Shown here one piece after another: positions 9,075 through 16,108 of a stretch of 52,589 nt of DNA. Under the pieces are notes generated by a model, which saw nothing but the letters and a program-made list of their open reading frames with translations, was not told where the DNA came from and did not search any database. Position 1 is the stretch's first letter; every line of letters begins with the position of its first letter. The DNA is from an uncultured Eggerthellaceae bacterium (lineage in GTDB: Bacteria > Actinomycetota > Coriobacteriia > Coriobacteriales > Eggerthellaceae). Location of the stretch: positions 1 to 52,589 of the forward strand of contig CAKTVK010000003.1 of assembly GCA_934623455.1 (NCBI GenBank), read 5' to 3'. The position numbers and the translations under genes are program-made.

Positions 9075-9851
9075 ATGCTCGAACTGAAGAACCTCGTATT
9101 CGAGGTGCCCGTTTCAGAAGGAGCAAAGGAGACCAAACGCATCATCGATGATTTATCTTTGACCATCGAAGACGACCGTTTCACCGTGATCACCGGTCCC
9201 AACGGTGGCGGCAAGTCTACCCTTGCAAAACTGATCATGGGCATTGAGAAACCCACTTCGGGACAAATCCTGTTCAACGGACAAGACATCACCGAGATGA
9301 GCATCACCGATCGCGCGCAAGCAGGCATTGGCTACGGCTTCCAGCAACCTGCTCGTTTCAAAGGCATGAAAGTGAAAAAGCTGCTTGACATTGCTGCAGG
9401 CAAAAAGCTTCCCATGCTGGCATGCAACGAGTACCTGGCAAAAGTCGGCCTGTGCTCGGCAAACTACTTAACGCGCGAAGTTGACAAGAGCCTTTCGGGC
9501 GGCGAAGTGAAGCGCATTGAGATTGCCACGATTCTGGCGCGCGACCCCAAGCTTGCCATTTACGACGAACCCGAGGCAGGCATTGACCTGTGGAGCTTCG
9601 ATCGCCTGACCGAAACGTTCCGCGACATCCACGCCGCGCGCGACGGCCGCTCCATTGTGATCATCTCGCATCAAGAACGCATCATCCAGCTCGCAGACGA
9701 GATCATCTTGCTGCGCGCCGGCAAAGTGGCCGAAACGGGCACGCCCGAAGAACTGCTTCCCAAGCTGGGCTTTGTGGCAAAGGGAACGCCCCAGTGCCAG
9801 CTGAGCCAGCCCACCGAGCTGCATCTGACCGAAATTCCGACCACTTGCTAG
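9075..9851 (+). CDS. sufC: Fe-S cluster assembly ATPase SufC (SmsC)
   Basis: The predicted protein has 258 aa, and the ATG at 9075 follows AAAGGGAG. It is an ABC-type ATPase that powers the SufBC scaffold during iron-sulfur cluster assembly in the cytoplasm. Visible motifs are Walker A GPNGGGKS (about residues 37-44), the signature LSGGEVKR (about 141), Walker B LAIYDEPEAGID, and the H-loop ISHQE. The lengthened, acidic region after Walker B (EPEAGIDLWSF) is typical of SufC. It is followed 102 bp later by a single SufB/D protein; SufS, SufU and SufR are absent here. This matches the reduced two-gene SUF-like minimal system known from archaea and some anaerobes. Confidence 0.95.
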   Translation: MLELKNLVFEVPVSEGAKETKRIIDDLSLTIEDDRFTVITGPNGGGKSTLAKLIMGIEKPTSGQILFNGQDITEMSITDRAQAGIGYGFQQPARFKGMKVKKLLDIAAGKKLPMLACNEYLAKVGLCSANYLTREVDKSLSGGEVKRIEIATILARDPKLAIYDEPEAGIDLWSFDRLTETFRDIHAARDGRSIVIISHQERIIQLADEIILLRAGKVAETGTPEELLPKLGFVAKGTPQCQLSQPTELHLTEIPTTC

Positions 9852-9953
9852 CGCAGCCTTTACGTTGCGCGCGCGAAACTTGGCGCGCAGCAGCATTTAC
9901 CTTGCAACCTTCGCGGGCGCGCAAATCGCCCGCTCATCCATAAGGAGGACTCA

Positions 9954-10883
9954 ATGGCTGTTGATCTTTCGCCCATTGATGAAAGCCTGTTGGCATCAAT
10001 CGCCAACATTCACGGCATGCCGAAAGGCGCCTTTAACATCCGCAAAGACGGGCAGCTGGTCTCGCGCTCATCTTCTGCCTATATCGACATCGAGACAAAA
10101 ACCGATCACCCCGGCATCGACATTAAAATCAAGCCGGGCACCAAAGGCGAGTCGGTGTTCATTCCTGTTATCGTCACGCAAGCGGGCCTGAAAGACGTGG
10201 TATATAACACGTTTTACGTGGGCGAAGACAGCGATGTGACCATTATCGCCGGCTGCGGCATTCACAACGATAGCCACAAAAGCTCCGAGCACGATGGCAT
10301 CCACACGTTCTACCTGGGTAAGAACTCGCGCGTAAAGTACATTGAAAAGCATTACGGCGAAGGCGAAGGCACCGGCGAGCGCATTCTGAACCCCACCACC
10401 AACGTATACCTGGAGGAAAATTCCTTCTGCGAGATGGAAATGGTGCAGGTGCGCGGCGTAAGCTCTACGGTGCGCGATACAAACGCCGAGATCGGTGCGG
10501 GTGCAAAGCTCGTTTTGACCGAGCGCCTGCTCACCCACGACAACCAAGTTGCCGTATCCAACATGAAGATCGAACTCAAAGGCGAAGGCTCCAGCGTTCA
10601 GGTGATCAGCCGCTCCGTCGCACAGGACAACTCCATGCAAACGTTCAATCCCCTGGTTATCGGCGAAGCCGCCTGCCACGGTCACGTGCAGTGCGATGCC
10701 ATTATCATGGGCAATGCGAAGGTAAAGGCGATTCCCGGCATCGAGGCCGCCTGCGAAGACGCCATGCTTATCCACGAGGCAGCCATTGGCAAGATTGCCG
10801 GCGAGGAGATCACGAAACTCATGACGCTGGGTTTGACCGAAGAAGAAGCGGAAGCGGAAATCATCGAGGACTTCTTGAATTAG
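9954..10883 (+). CDS. sufB: Minimal SufB/D-type Fe-S scaffold protein (SmsB)
   Basis: The predicted protein has 309 aa, with a strong AAGGAGG site eight bases before the ATG. It has the right-handed beta-helix core of SufB/SufD (repeating short strands through ILNPTTNVYLEENSF...VRGVSSTVRDTNAEIG) and the family C-terminus with HGHVQCDAIIMGNAKVKAIP, then HEAAIGKIAGEEITKLMTLG. It lacks the long N-terminal helical region of classical SufB (about 450-495 aa), so one protein probably forms a homodimer with SufC in place of SufBD. Cys and Glu residues that could bind the cluster are in the C-terminal core. The two genes form an operon that ends at the terminator at 10976-11012. Confidence 0.9.
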   Translation: MAVDLSPIDESLLASIANIHGMPKGAFNIRKDGQLVSRSSSAYIDIETKTDHPGIDIKIKPGTKGESVFIPVIVTQAGLKDVVYNTFYVGEDSDVTIIAGCGIHNDSHKSSEHDGIHTFYLGKNSRVKYIEKHYGEGEGTGERILNPTTNVYLEENSFCEMEMVQVRGVSSTVRDTNAEIGAGAKLVLTERLLTHDNQVAVSNMKIELKGEGSSVQVISRSVAQDNSMQTFNPLVIGEAACHGHVQCDAIIMGNAKVKAIPGIEAACEDAMLIHEAAIGKIAGEEITKLMTLGLTEEEAEAEIIEDFLN

Positions 10884-10975
10884 CCCTTTGACGCATCGAC
10901 CAAAGCGCACGGCGGCGCAAACCGCGGCGCCACACGAACGATACCCATCGAACGCAAGCTTCCCTTTTTGAACCT

Positions 10976-11012
10976 TAATGCTCCCCTGGAAAACGGGGGA
11001 GCATTATTTTTT
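10976..11012 (+). terminator. Rho-independent terminator of the sufC-sufB operon
   Basis: TAATGCTCCCC pairs perfectly with GGGGAGCATTA across an eight-to-nine-base loop and is followed by six T's. It lies about 90 bp after the sufB stop and just before the tRNA-His promoter. Confidence 0.9.
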
Positions 11013-11022
11013 CAAAAAACTC

Positions 11023-11051
11023 TTGCATCGAATCGCGTTAATCTCTATACT
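11023..11051 (+). promoter_or_regulatory. Sigma-70-type promoter of tRNA-His
   Basis: The -35 box is TTGCAT (11023-11028), the spacer is exactly 17 bp, and the -10 box is TATACT (11046-11051). Transcription would start near 11058, a few bases before the mature tRNA 5' end. Confidence 0.8.
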
Positions 11052-11065
11052 GATTCCTCGCGCAT

Positions 11066-11143
11066 GGTGGGTATGGCCTAGTTGGCTAAGGCGCCAGATT
11101 GTGGCTCTGGAGATCGAGGGTTCGAGTCCCTTTACCCACCCCA
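11066..11143 (+). tRNA. tRNA-His (anticodon GTG)
   Basis: The acceptor stem GTGGGTA (11067-11073) pairs with TACCCAC (11133-11139). The extra G at 11066 faces C at 11140, which is the G-1:C73 identity pair of tRNA-His. The anticodon loop contains GTG, the T-arm reads GGTTCGAGTCC, and CCA is encoded at 11141-11143. Confidence 0.97.
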
Positions 11144-11162
11144 GCGCGCCTGAAAAAAGTTC

Positions 11163-11191
11163 TTGCATTTCTAAAATGTACGTATTATAAT
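11163..11191 (+). promoter_or_regulatory. Sigma-70-type promoter of tRNA-Lys
   Basis: TTGCAT (11163-11168), a 17-bp spacer and a perfect TATAAT (11186-11191). It has the same -35 as the tRNA-His promoter 140 bp upstream, which shows each tRNA has its own promoter. Confidence 0.85.
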
Positions 11192-11227
11192 AGTCAGGCA
11201 CTTTTGACAACGCAGTTTTTTCTTTTT

Positions 11228-11303
11228 GGACCGTTAGCTTAGTTGGTAGAGCAGGGGACTCTTAATCCCAAGGTCCGGGGTTCGAGTCCCCGACGGTCCA
11301 CCA
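11228..11303 (+). tRNA. tRNA-Lys (anticodon CTT)
   Basis: The acceptor stem GGACCGT (11228-11234) pairs with ACGGTCC (11293-11299). The D-arm reads TAGCTTAGTTGGTAGAGC, the anticodon loop CTCTTAA gives CTT, the T-arm reads GGTTCGAGTCC, and CCA is encoded. The first base pair of the anticodon stem is a G-A mismatch, which is tolerated. Confidence 0.97.
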
Positions 11304-11313
11304 TTTGAACTTC

Positions 11314-11336
11314 AACCTCCCGCTGGGAGGTTTTTT
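11314..11336 (+). terminator. Rho-independent terminator of tRNA-Lys
   Basis: AACCTCCC pairs with GGGAGGTT across the three-base loop GCT and runs into six T's. It lies 11 bases after the tRNA CCA end. Confidence 0.9.
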
Positions 11337-11453
11337 AGTATTTAGAAGACGTTCAGATACGAACCAGCAAAGCTCGAGTTGAAATTCGCCTTTTTGGGAG
11401 ATTTCTTCATATCTGAAGTTTTCGCATCCGCGGTTAAGGAAAGGGCGCGAACC

Positions 11454-12389
11454 ATGAACCACTCCCCCATTGAGCCTTCAACCCTCAAAGAACTCCAAGA
11501 CGCCCTGACGCAGATTCTGGGCGCCCAAAACGTGTTTGCCGATGAGCCCATGGCACGCCACACCACCTTCAAGATTGGCGGGCCTACAGACATCCTGGTA
11601 ATGCCTCAAAGCGTCGAGCAAATCACGCGCACAGTCCAGCTTTGCAAAGAGTCGAACATTCCCTGGCGCGTGATTGGCTTAGGCTCGAACATTTTGGTGA
11701 GCGATGCAGGATTGCGCGGCGTGACCATCAAAATTGGAAAAGGTTTCAGCGAAGTGCGCGTTGAAGGCACAAAAATCGTTGCGCAAGCAGGAGCCAGCAA
11801 TGCCTCAATCGCGGCAACAGCAAAACGCGCAGGGCTTGCCGGCTACGAATTCGCTGCAGGCATCCCCGGAACCGTGGGAGGCGCCGCAATCATGAACGCC
11901 GGCGCTTATGGCGGCGAATTCTGTCAGGCATGCGAAAGCGTTTTGTGTCTGCGTCCGAACGGCACCGTTGAACGCATTGCCGCCGCAGAAGCAAACTGGT
12001 CGTATCGTCACAGCTTGATGATGGACGACGGAAGCATTGTGCTTGAAGCAACGCTTCAACTGACCCCCGATGACCAAAGCGCCATCCAGGCACGCATGGA
12101 CGATCTTCGCCAGCGCCGCGAAGATAAACAGCCGCTCAATATGCCCTCGGCTGGATCGACGTTCAAACGTCCCGAAGGCTATTTCGCGGGCAAGCTCATT
12201 GAAGATGCCGGCCTGCGCGGTTACCGCTGCGGCGGAGCGCAAGTCTCCGAGAAGCATTGCGGCTTTGTGGTAAATGCAGGCGGTGCCACCGCGCAAGACG
12301 TATGCGACCTTATTGCCCACGTGCAGGAAGCGGTATATGAGCGCGACGGTGTGCATATGGAGCCCGAGATTCGCATGTGGGGCTTCTAG
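11454..12389 (+). CDS. murB: UDP-N-acetylenolpyruvoylglucosamine reductase MurB
   Basis: The predicted protein has 311 aa. This cytoplasmic FAD enzyme reduces UDP-GlcNAc-enolpyruvate to UDP-MurNAc in peptidoglycan precursor synthesis. Motifs: HTTFKIGGPTDILV (FAD-binding domain start), GLGSNILVSDAG, AGIPGTVGGAAIMNAGAYGGE, the catalytic serine region PSAGSTFKRPEG, and the C-terminal glutamate in MEPEIRMWG. The lack of the type I insertion and the GSTFKRP motif fit type II MurB. The ATG at 11454 follows AAGGAAAGGG; earlier in-frame codons overlap the tRNA-Lys terminator region. No other mur gene is adjacent (murI is 24 kb away). Confidence 0.95.
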   Translation: MNHSPIEPSTLKELQDALTQILGAQNVFADEPMARHTTFKIGGPTDILVMPQSVEQITRTVQLCKESNIPWRVIGLGSNILVSDAGLRGVTIKIGKGFSEVRVEGTKIVAQAGASNASIAATAKRAGLAGYEFAAGIPGTVGGAAIMNAGAYGGEFCQACESVLCLRPNGTVERIAAAEANWSYRHSLMMDDGSIVLEATLQLTPDDQSAIQARMDDLRQRREDKQPLNMPSAGSTFKRPEGYFAGKLIEDAGLRGYRCGGAQVSEKHCGFVVNAGGATAQDVCDLIAHVQEAVYERDGVHMEPEIRMWGF

Positions 12390-12475
12390 GAGCTTCTTAG
12401 GGGCTTCCAAAGACTCCAGAGGGTCCGAAACAGCTTGTCCACCTGCAATTGCGACCCCTTGCGCCTGAAAAAGTA

Positions 12476-12513
12476 GTTTCCCCTTTCAGTCGCGTACAAC
12501 CGAAAGGGGGAAC
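12476..12513. terminator. Hairpin downstream of murB
   Basis: GTTTCCCCTTTC pairs with GAAAGGGGGAAC (11 Watson-Crick pairs plus one G-U) across a 14-base loop. It has no clear T-run, so it is only a weak terminator candidate, between murB and the convergent TorD-like remnant. The rest of 12390-12657 has no recognised gene. Confidence 0.4.
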
Positions 12514-12657
12514 GATAGAAGAGGAAACGGGTCATCCCGTAAAAACACCAATAGGAACACTCCTGAGAAAAGGCAGACCGCCAAAAATCCCAAAGCCTTG
12601 CGGAGAAACCGGCGGGCGGCACTCGGCCCCGCTGGGAGCGGATGGGCGACTTCAGCT

Positions 12658-13076
12658 CTAACCGCGCACCCGCTCAAAATCAAGCTTGCACCAAGCTTCT
12701 ACCAGCTGCGCCGCACGCGCATACGCATCATCATCGGCGCGGGAAAGAATGTCGGCCGCCTTCCCTACCCAATTGAGCAAATGATCGCTTAAGAAATGCT
12801 CCTGCCACACGCGAATGCCCTCGACAGCATGCTCCTGCTCAAGCGCACGCTCAGAGCACGTTGCCAGAAACGCCATAAAGAAGAGTTCCATCGCAAGGGA
12901 GTCATCCCGCAACGCCGCGGCAAACGGCGCCATCTCACGCACTTGCCCAGGGTTAAATCCTGCAGCGCGATAGCACTCCGCAACGTGGGTAGTGCACGGA
13001 CCCGAACAGGCACCCCACCTGAACGCGCCATCTTGGTCCGCTGATTCCGCAGAATCATTCCTGTATGCTACGGTTA
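12658..13076 (-). pseudogene. TorD/DmsD-type molybdoenzyme chaperone, N-terminally truncated remnant
   Basis: Only the C-terminal half of a TorD-family all-helical chaperone can be read: THVAECYRAAGF, then DDSLAMELFFMAFLATCSE, then a final part with FLSDHLLNWVGKAADIL and AAQLVEAWCKLDFE. These chaperones guard molybdopterin oxidoreductases before export. The family is usually about 200-270 aa; the part upstream of about 13025 is no longer family-like and runs into sequence belonging to the LuxR-type remnant on the other strand. No partner oxidoreductase is adjacent. The family is recognised from its pattern and the assignment is moderate. A short functional protein starting inside the region cannot be excluded. 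Confidence 0.55.
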
Positions 13077-13089
13077 TGCAATTTTCGGA

Positions 13090-13373
13090 TAAGTTCGCTG
13101 CAAGCTCAAGGTGCGCCTTCCCTTGCCGTGCTTTTCGATGATCAAGCACGCTTGCTCCAAAAAGAATACGGCTTGACTGAGCGCGAAACGCAGATCTGCG
13201 CACTGCTTCTGGCAGGTCGCAGCCGCCCGTTCATTCGCGACGAGCTCATCATTTCGCTGAACACAGTGCACACCCACGCGCATAACATTTTCCAGAAATG
13301 CGAAGTCAAGTCGCAACAGGAGCTCATGAGCTTGCCGGAAAAGCTGCTTGAAGGCAATGCGGCGGCGAAGTGA
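13090..13373 (+). pseudogene. LuxR-type HTH regulator, C-terminal remnant
   Basis: The C-terminal LuxR/FixJ DNA-binding domain is clear: YGLTERETQICALLLAGRS, then RDELIISLNTVHTHAHNIF, then KCEVKSQQELMSL. In Coriobacteriia such domains usually follow a long multi-membrane-spanning N-terminal part of about 400 residues; here only about 15-30 residues precede the HTH and nothing upstream matches. It lies head-to-head with the truncated TorD-like gene, so both lost their 5' halves at the same junction. Free expression of the HTH domain alone is possible but no ribosome site is obvious. Confidence 0.7.
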
Positions 13374-13397
13374 TTCCCGCCGCTTAAAAACGAGCCC

Positions 13398-13427
13398 CCC
13401 TTCGCCTGGAAGAGCACCGGCGAAGGG
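13398..13427. other. GC-rich hairpin after the LuxR remnant
   Basis: CCCTTCGCC pairs perfectly with GGCGAAGGG over a 12-base loop. There is no T-run on the plus side; read on the minus strand it is followed by GGGCTCGTTTTTAA. It may be an old terminator. Confidence 0.4.
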
Positions 13428-13477
13428 CAACGCTCAGCACCCACAACCCAAAATAGTCCCTTCTGCCCAACTCGCAG

Positions 13478-13717
13478 GCATGTTGTTGAAAAACAGGAGC
13501 GAAATTCGAAGTTGATGCAGGTTGGAAGTAGGTGGAAACATTGAGTCTGCTTTGGTGTTGCAATCAGACTCAAGCGAGTATAGCTGTGAGCTGGTGTTTT
13601 GTAAATGCGTATTTCCTGTAAACAACCCATACATCAAAAAATGCCTCATTTCGCACCCTTGACCTACTTCCAACCTATCACAACTTCGAATTTGGAGCCC
13701 AAAATCCAACAACATGC
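13478..13717. repeat. Inverted-repeat element C (GCATGTTGTTG ends)
   Basis: The arms start GCATGTTGTTG and end CAACAACATGC. Each arm carries AATTCGAAGTTG and then, after four to five variable bases, AGGTTGGAAGTAGGT. The element at 35015-35250 has the same arms and a related interior (G-A/G-CTGGTG, TAAACA and other shared words). Both strands are broken by stops in the sister copy, so it is not protein-coding. It fills most of the 537-bp gap between the LuxR remnant and the antiporter gene. Confidence 0.85.
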
Positions 13718-13852
13718 TTAAAGGATGCTGTTCGCATTAGCGCAATCGCCGTCGAAAGACATACAGGCGCATTGATATCCGCTGCGTTTCCCCAGTTTTG
13801 CTTTTTCGTAACAATGCGCTTTATGAGTACCTGTCCTGGTAATGCGTTCTTC

Positions 13853-13858
13853 TATAAT
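13853..13858 (+). promoter_or_regulatory. Possible -10 box upstream of the antiporter gene
   Basis: A perfect TATAAT sits 53 bases before the antiporter start codon. The region 17-18 bases upstream (CCTGTCC) is a poor -35. This is the only promoter-like signal between element C and the gene. Confidence 0.4.
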
Positions 13859-13910
13859 TGCAGACTAAGAAAAACGTAAAAACGCATGCACATAATCTGG
13901 AGAGACGCCC

Positions 13911-15956
13911 ATGGCAACTTTTGAACTTGTTTTGCTTTTGCTAGCTGCCGTGCTCATATCTGCCGTTTTGGACCAGTTCATTCCAAAAGTCACGCTTCCG
14001 CTCATTCAAATTGCGGCAGGCGTGATTATTGCCCTCTTCGCAAGAGACTACATCAAGATTACGCTCGACCCAAATCTGTTCATTGTTCTGTTTGTTGCAC
14101 CGTTGCTGTATTACGATGCACGAGCTCTTGATAAAGGCGCGCTGTGGCACAACAAGCGACCCGTGCTCTCACTCGCTATCGGTCTGGTGTTTGTCACAGC
14201 ACTTGCCGTAGGTTTCCTGGTGAATAGCATCATTCCCGTTATCCCGCTCACCGCTGCTGTGGCGCTGGGCGCCGCCCTTGCCCCCACCGATGCTGTTGCC
14301 GTAACATCGCTTGCCAAAGACCTGAGCATCAGTGATCGCGAGCAAAACATCCTTGAAGGGGAAAGCCTGATCAACGATGCATCGGGCCTGGTAGCGTTCC
14401 AGTTCGCTATTGCTGCTTGCATCACAGGCGAATTTTCTCTGATCAGCGCTACGAGCAGCTTTATCGTGAGCTTTTTCGGCGGCATTGCCATTGGCGCGCT
14501 CATGGGCCTTCTGACGAACTACATTTCAAAGACCGCGCGCGAGGCGGGCGTTGACTCCACCACGTTTCATGTGCTGTTTGACCTGTTTACGCCGTTTATC
14601 ATCTACCTGGCAGCAAACGCCTTCGGTGCAAGCGGCGTTATTGCCGTTGTTGCTGCCGGCTTGGTCAGTGGCGTGGGAAAGCGCGAACTGGGGCCTTCCG
14701 TTTCACGCACGAACATTGTTTCCTCGAGCGTTTGGAGCGTGTTCTCGTTCGCGCTGAATGGTTTCGTTTTCGTGCTGTTGGGAACGCAACTCCCTAAAGC
14801 CATGATTTCAACCTGGGAAAATTACACGCTTGACAACGGCTTTTTGATTGTCATTATCCTGGTTATTGTGCTGGCAATCGAAGTCGTCCGCTTCCTGTGG
14901 CTTTTCGGTTCCGAAGCTTATAGCGCGCACCGCACGAAAAAGCCTTTGGCCCCGAAAGCTGCCCTGAAAACCTCGCTCGTCATGACGCTCGCAGGTGCAA
15001 AAGGTACGCTTACGCTGGCTATTGTTTTCTCAATTCCGTGGTTCAATGCAGCAGGTGACGTATTCCCCCAGCGCGAACTGATCATCTTTCTGGCCTGCGG
15101 CGTTATCCTTATCACGCTGCTGATTGCGAATTTCGTTATCCCCTTGTTGGCGGGTAAAAAAGAGCCCAGCGAAAGCGATTTGCAGCGCCGCGAAGACGAA
15201 GCAGCTGCGAAAATCGAAGTTTTGCGCAACGTTATTGAAGAACTGGCGCGTAATCATGATCCGAAAGAGCGCCGCGCCGTGCATGCCGCGATTCGTTCCT
15301 ACAACGAACGCATCAATCGAATCAAAACAGATTCATCAGACGAAGAAGACCCCGAAAAAACCAAGCTCAGGCTTCAAATTATCAGCTGGGAACGCGAGTA
15401 TGCCAAAGACGCGCTGGAAAACAAGGACGTTGACGAATCGGCCGCTTACTCTGTTCTGAGCACACTCAACCGTCGCGAAAAGCTTATCAAGCACAGTGAG
15501 AACATGTTCATGGGCCCCACCGAGCTTTCCGTACGCCTTAACCAGCTGCGTTTCTTCATTCGTTCAATGGCGCACCGTGTCATCAACGGCCTGCCGCTGG
15601 TCAGCGTGCCCGATGAAGCAGCCACCCGTCACGAGCTTGTTGCAAAGAGCACCCGCTATGCCAACAAAAAACTACGCGAGTTGCTGAAGAACAGCGGTGA
15701 TATTCCCACCGAATACGTAAGCGAACTGCTTATCGAAACGAGCCGACTTGCCGCATCCATGGAGCCGAAACGCCCCAGCATTACCACCATGACGGCTTTG
15801 GATGACGTGACAAACGATATCATCCGCCGCGGATTGAGCATTGAGCTTGAAGGCATTCGAGAGATGTACGAGGCGGGACGCATCAGCCGCACCACGGCAA
15901 AACGCATGCGCGAGAATGTTGCGCTCATGCAAATTGACCTTGAAGATAAGGTGTAG
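13911..15956 (+). CDS. Na+/H+ antiporter, CPA1/NhaP type
   Basis: The predicted protein has 681 aa with GGAGAG before the ATG. It is a cation:proton antiporter of the cytoplasmic membrane for pH and sodium homeostasis. About 12-13 membrane helices fill residues 1-415. Key motifs: LAPTDAVAV near 127 and GESLINDASGLVAFQ near 150, where the ND pair is the ion-binding centre of electroneutral CPA1 exchangers. A cytoplasmic tail of about 260 residues follows: charged and coiled-coil-like, ending in LEGIREMYEAGRISRTTAKRM, a pattern common in bacterial NhaP tails that regulate activity. It appears monocistronic. Confidence 0.92.
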   Translation: MATFELVLLLLAAVLISAVLDQFIPKVTLPLIQIAAGVIIALFARDYIKITLDPNLFIVLFVAPLLYYDARALDKGALWHNKRPVLSLAIGLVFVTALAVGFLVNSIIPVIPLTAAVALGAALAPTDAVAVTSLAKDLSISDREQNILEGESLINDASGLVAFQFAIAACITGEFSLISATSSFIVSFFGGIAIGALMGLLTNYISKTAREAGVDSTTFHVLFDLFTPFIIYLAANAFGASGVIAVVAAGLVSGVGKRELGPSVSRTNIVSSSVWSVFSFALNGFVFVLLGTQLPKAMISTWENYTLDNGFLIVIILVIVLAIEVVRFLWLFGSEAYSAHRTKKPLAPKAALKTSLVMTLAGAKGTLTLAIVFSIPWFNAAGDVFPQRELIIFLACGVILITLLIANFVIPLLAGKKEPSESDLQRREDEAAAKIEVLRNVIEELARNHDPKERRAVHAAIRSYNERINRIKTDSSDEEDPEKTKLRLQIISWEREYAKDALENKDVDESAAYSVLSTLNRREKLIKHSENMFMGPTELSVRLNQLRFFIRSMAHRVINGLPLVSVPDEAATRHELVAKSTRYANKKLRELLKNSGDIPTEYVSELLIETSRLAASMEPKRPSITTMTALDDVTNDIIRRGLSIELEGIREMYEAGRISRTTAKRMRENVALMQIDLEDKV

Positions 15957-16108
15957 CGACCTTGCGACGCTCTCGAATGCCGCGATGCTCGCAGGCAGGG
16001 GTCACCCGCGCGTTTGCGGGTACCACGGACGCCGCCGCGCGCACCAAACCGGCACCTTCTAAGTACTTTATTCTTTTCCTGGACTAGTAGACGTGCGACA
16101 ATACGCCC

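Noticed and set aside
11262..11462. A 66-codon minus-strand frame across tRNA-Lys
   Set aside because: Antisense tRNA translation ending in TVGDSNPGPWD, another common misannotation.
12486..12683. A 65-codon minus-strand frame with one hydrophobic helix after the TorD-like remnant
   Set aside because: No ribosome site, no family, and it overlaps the remnant's end and a hairpin. A real small membrane protein cannot be excluded, but there is no positive evidence.
13434..13715. A 93-codon minus-strand frame inside element C
   Set aside because: The homologous element D at 35015 has early stops in the corresponding frame, so the frame is accidental.
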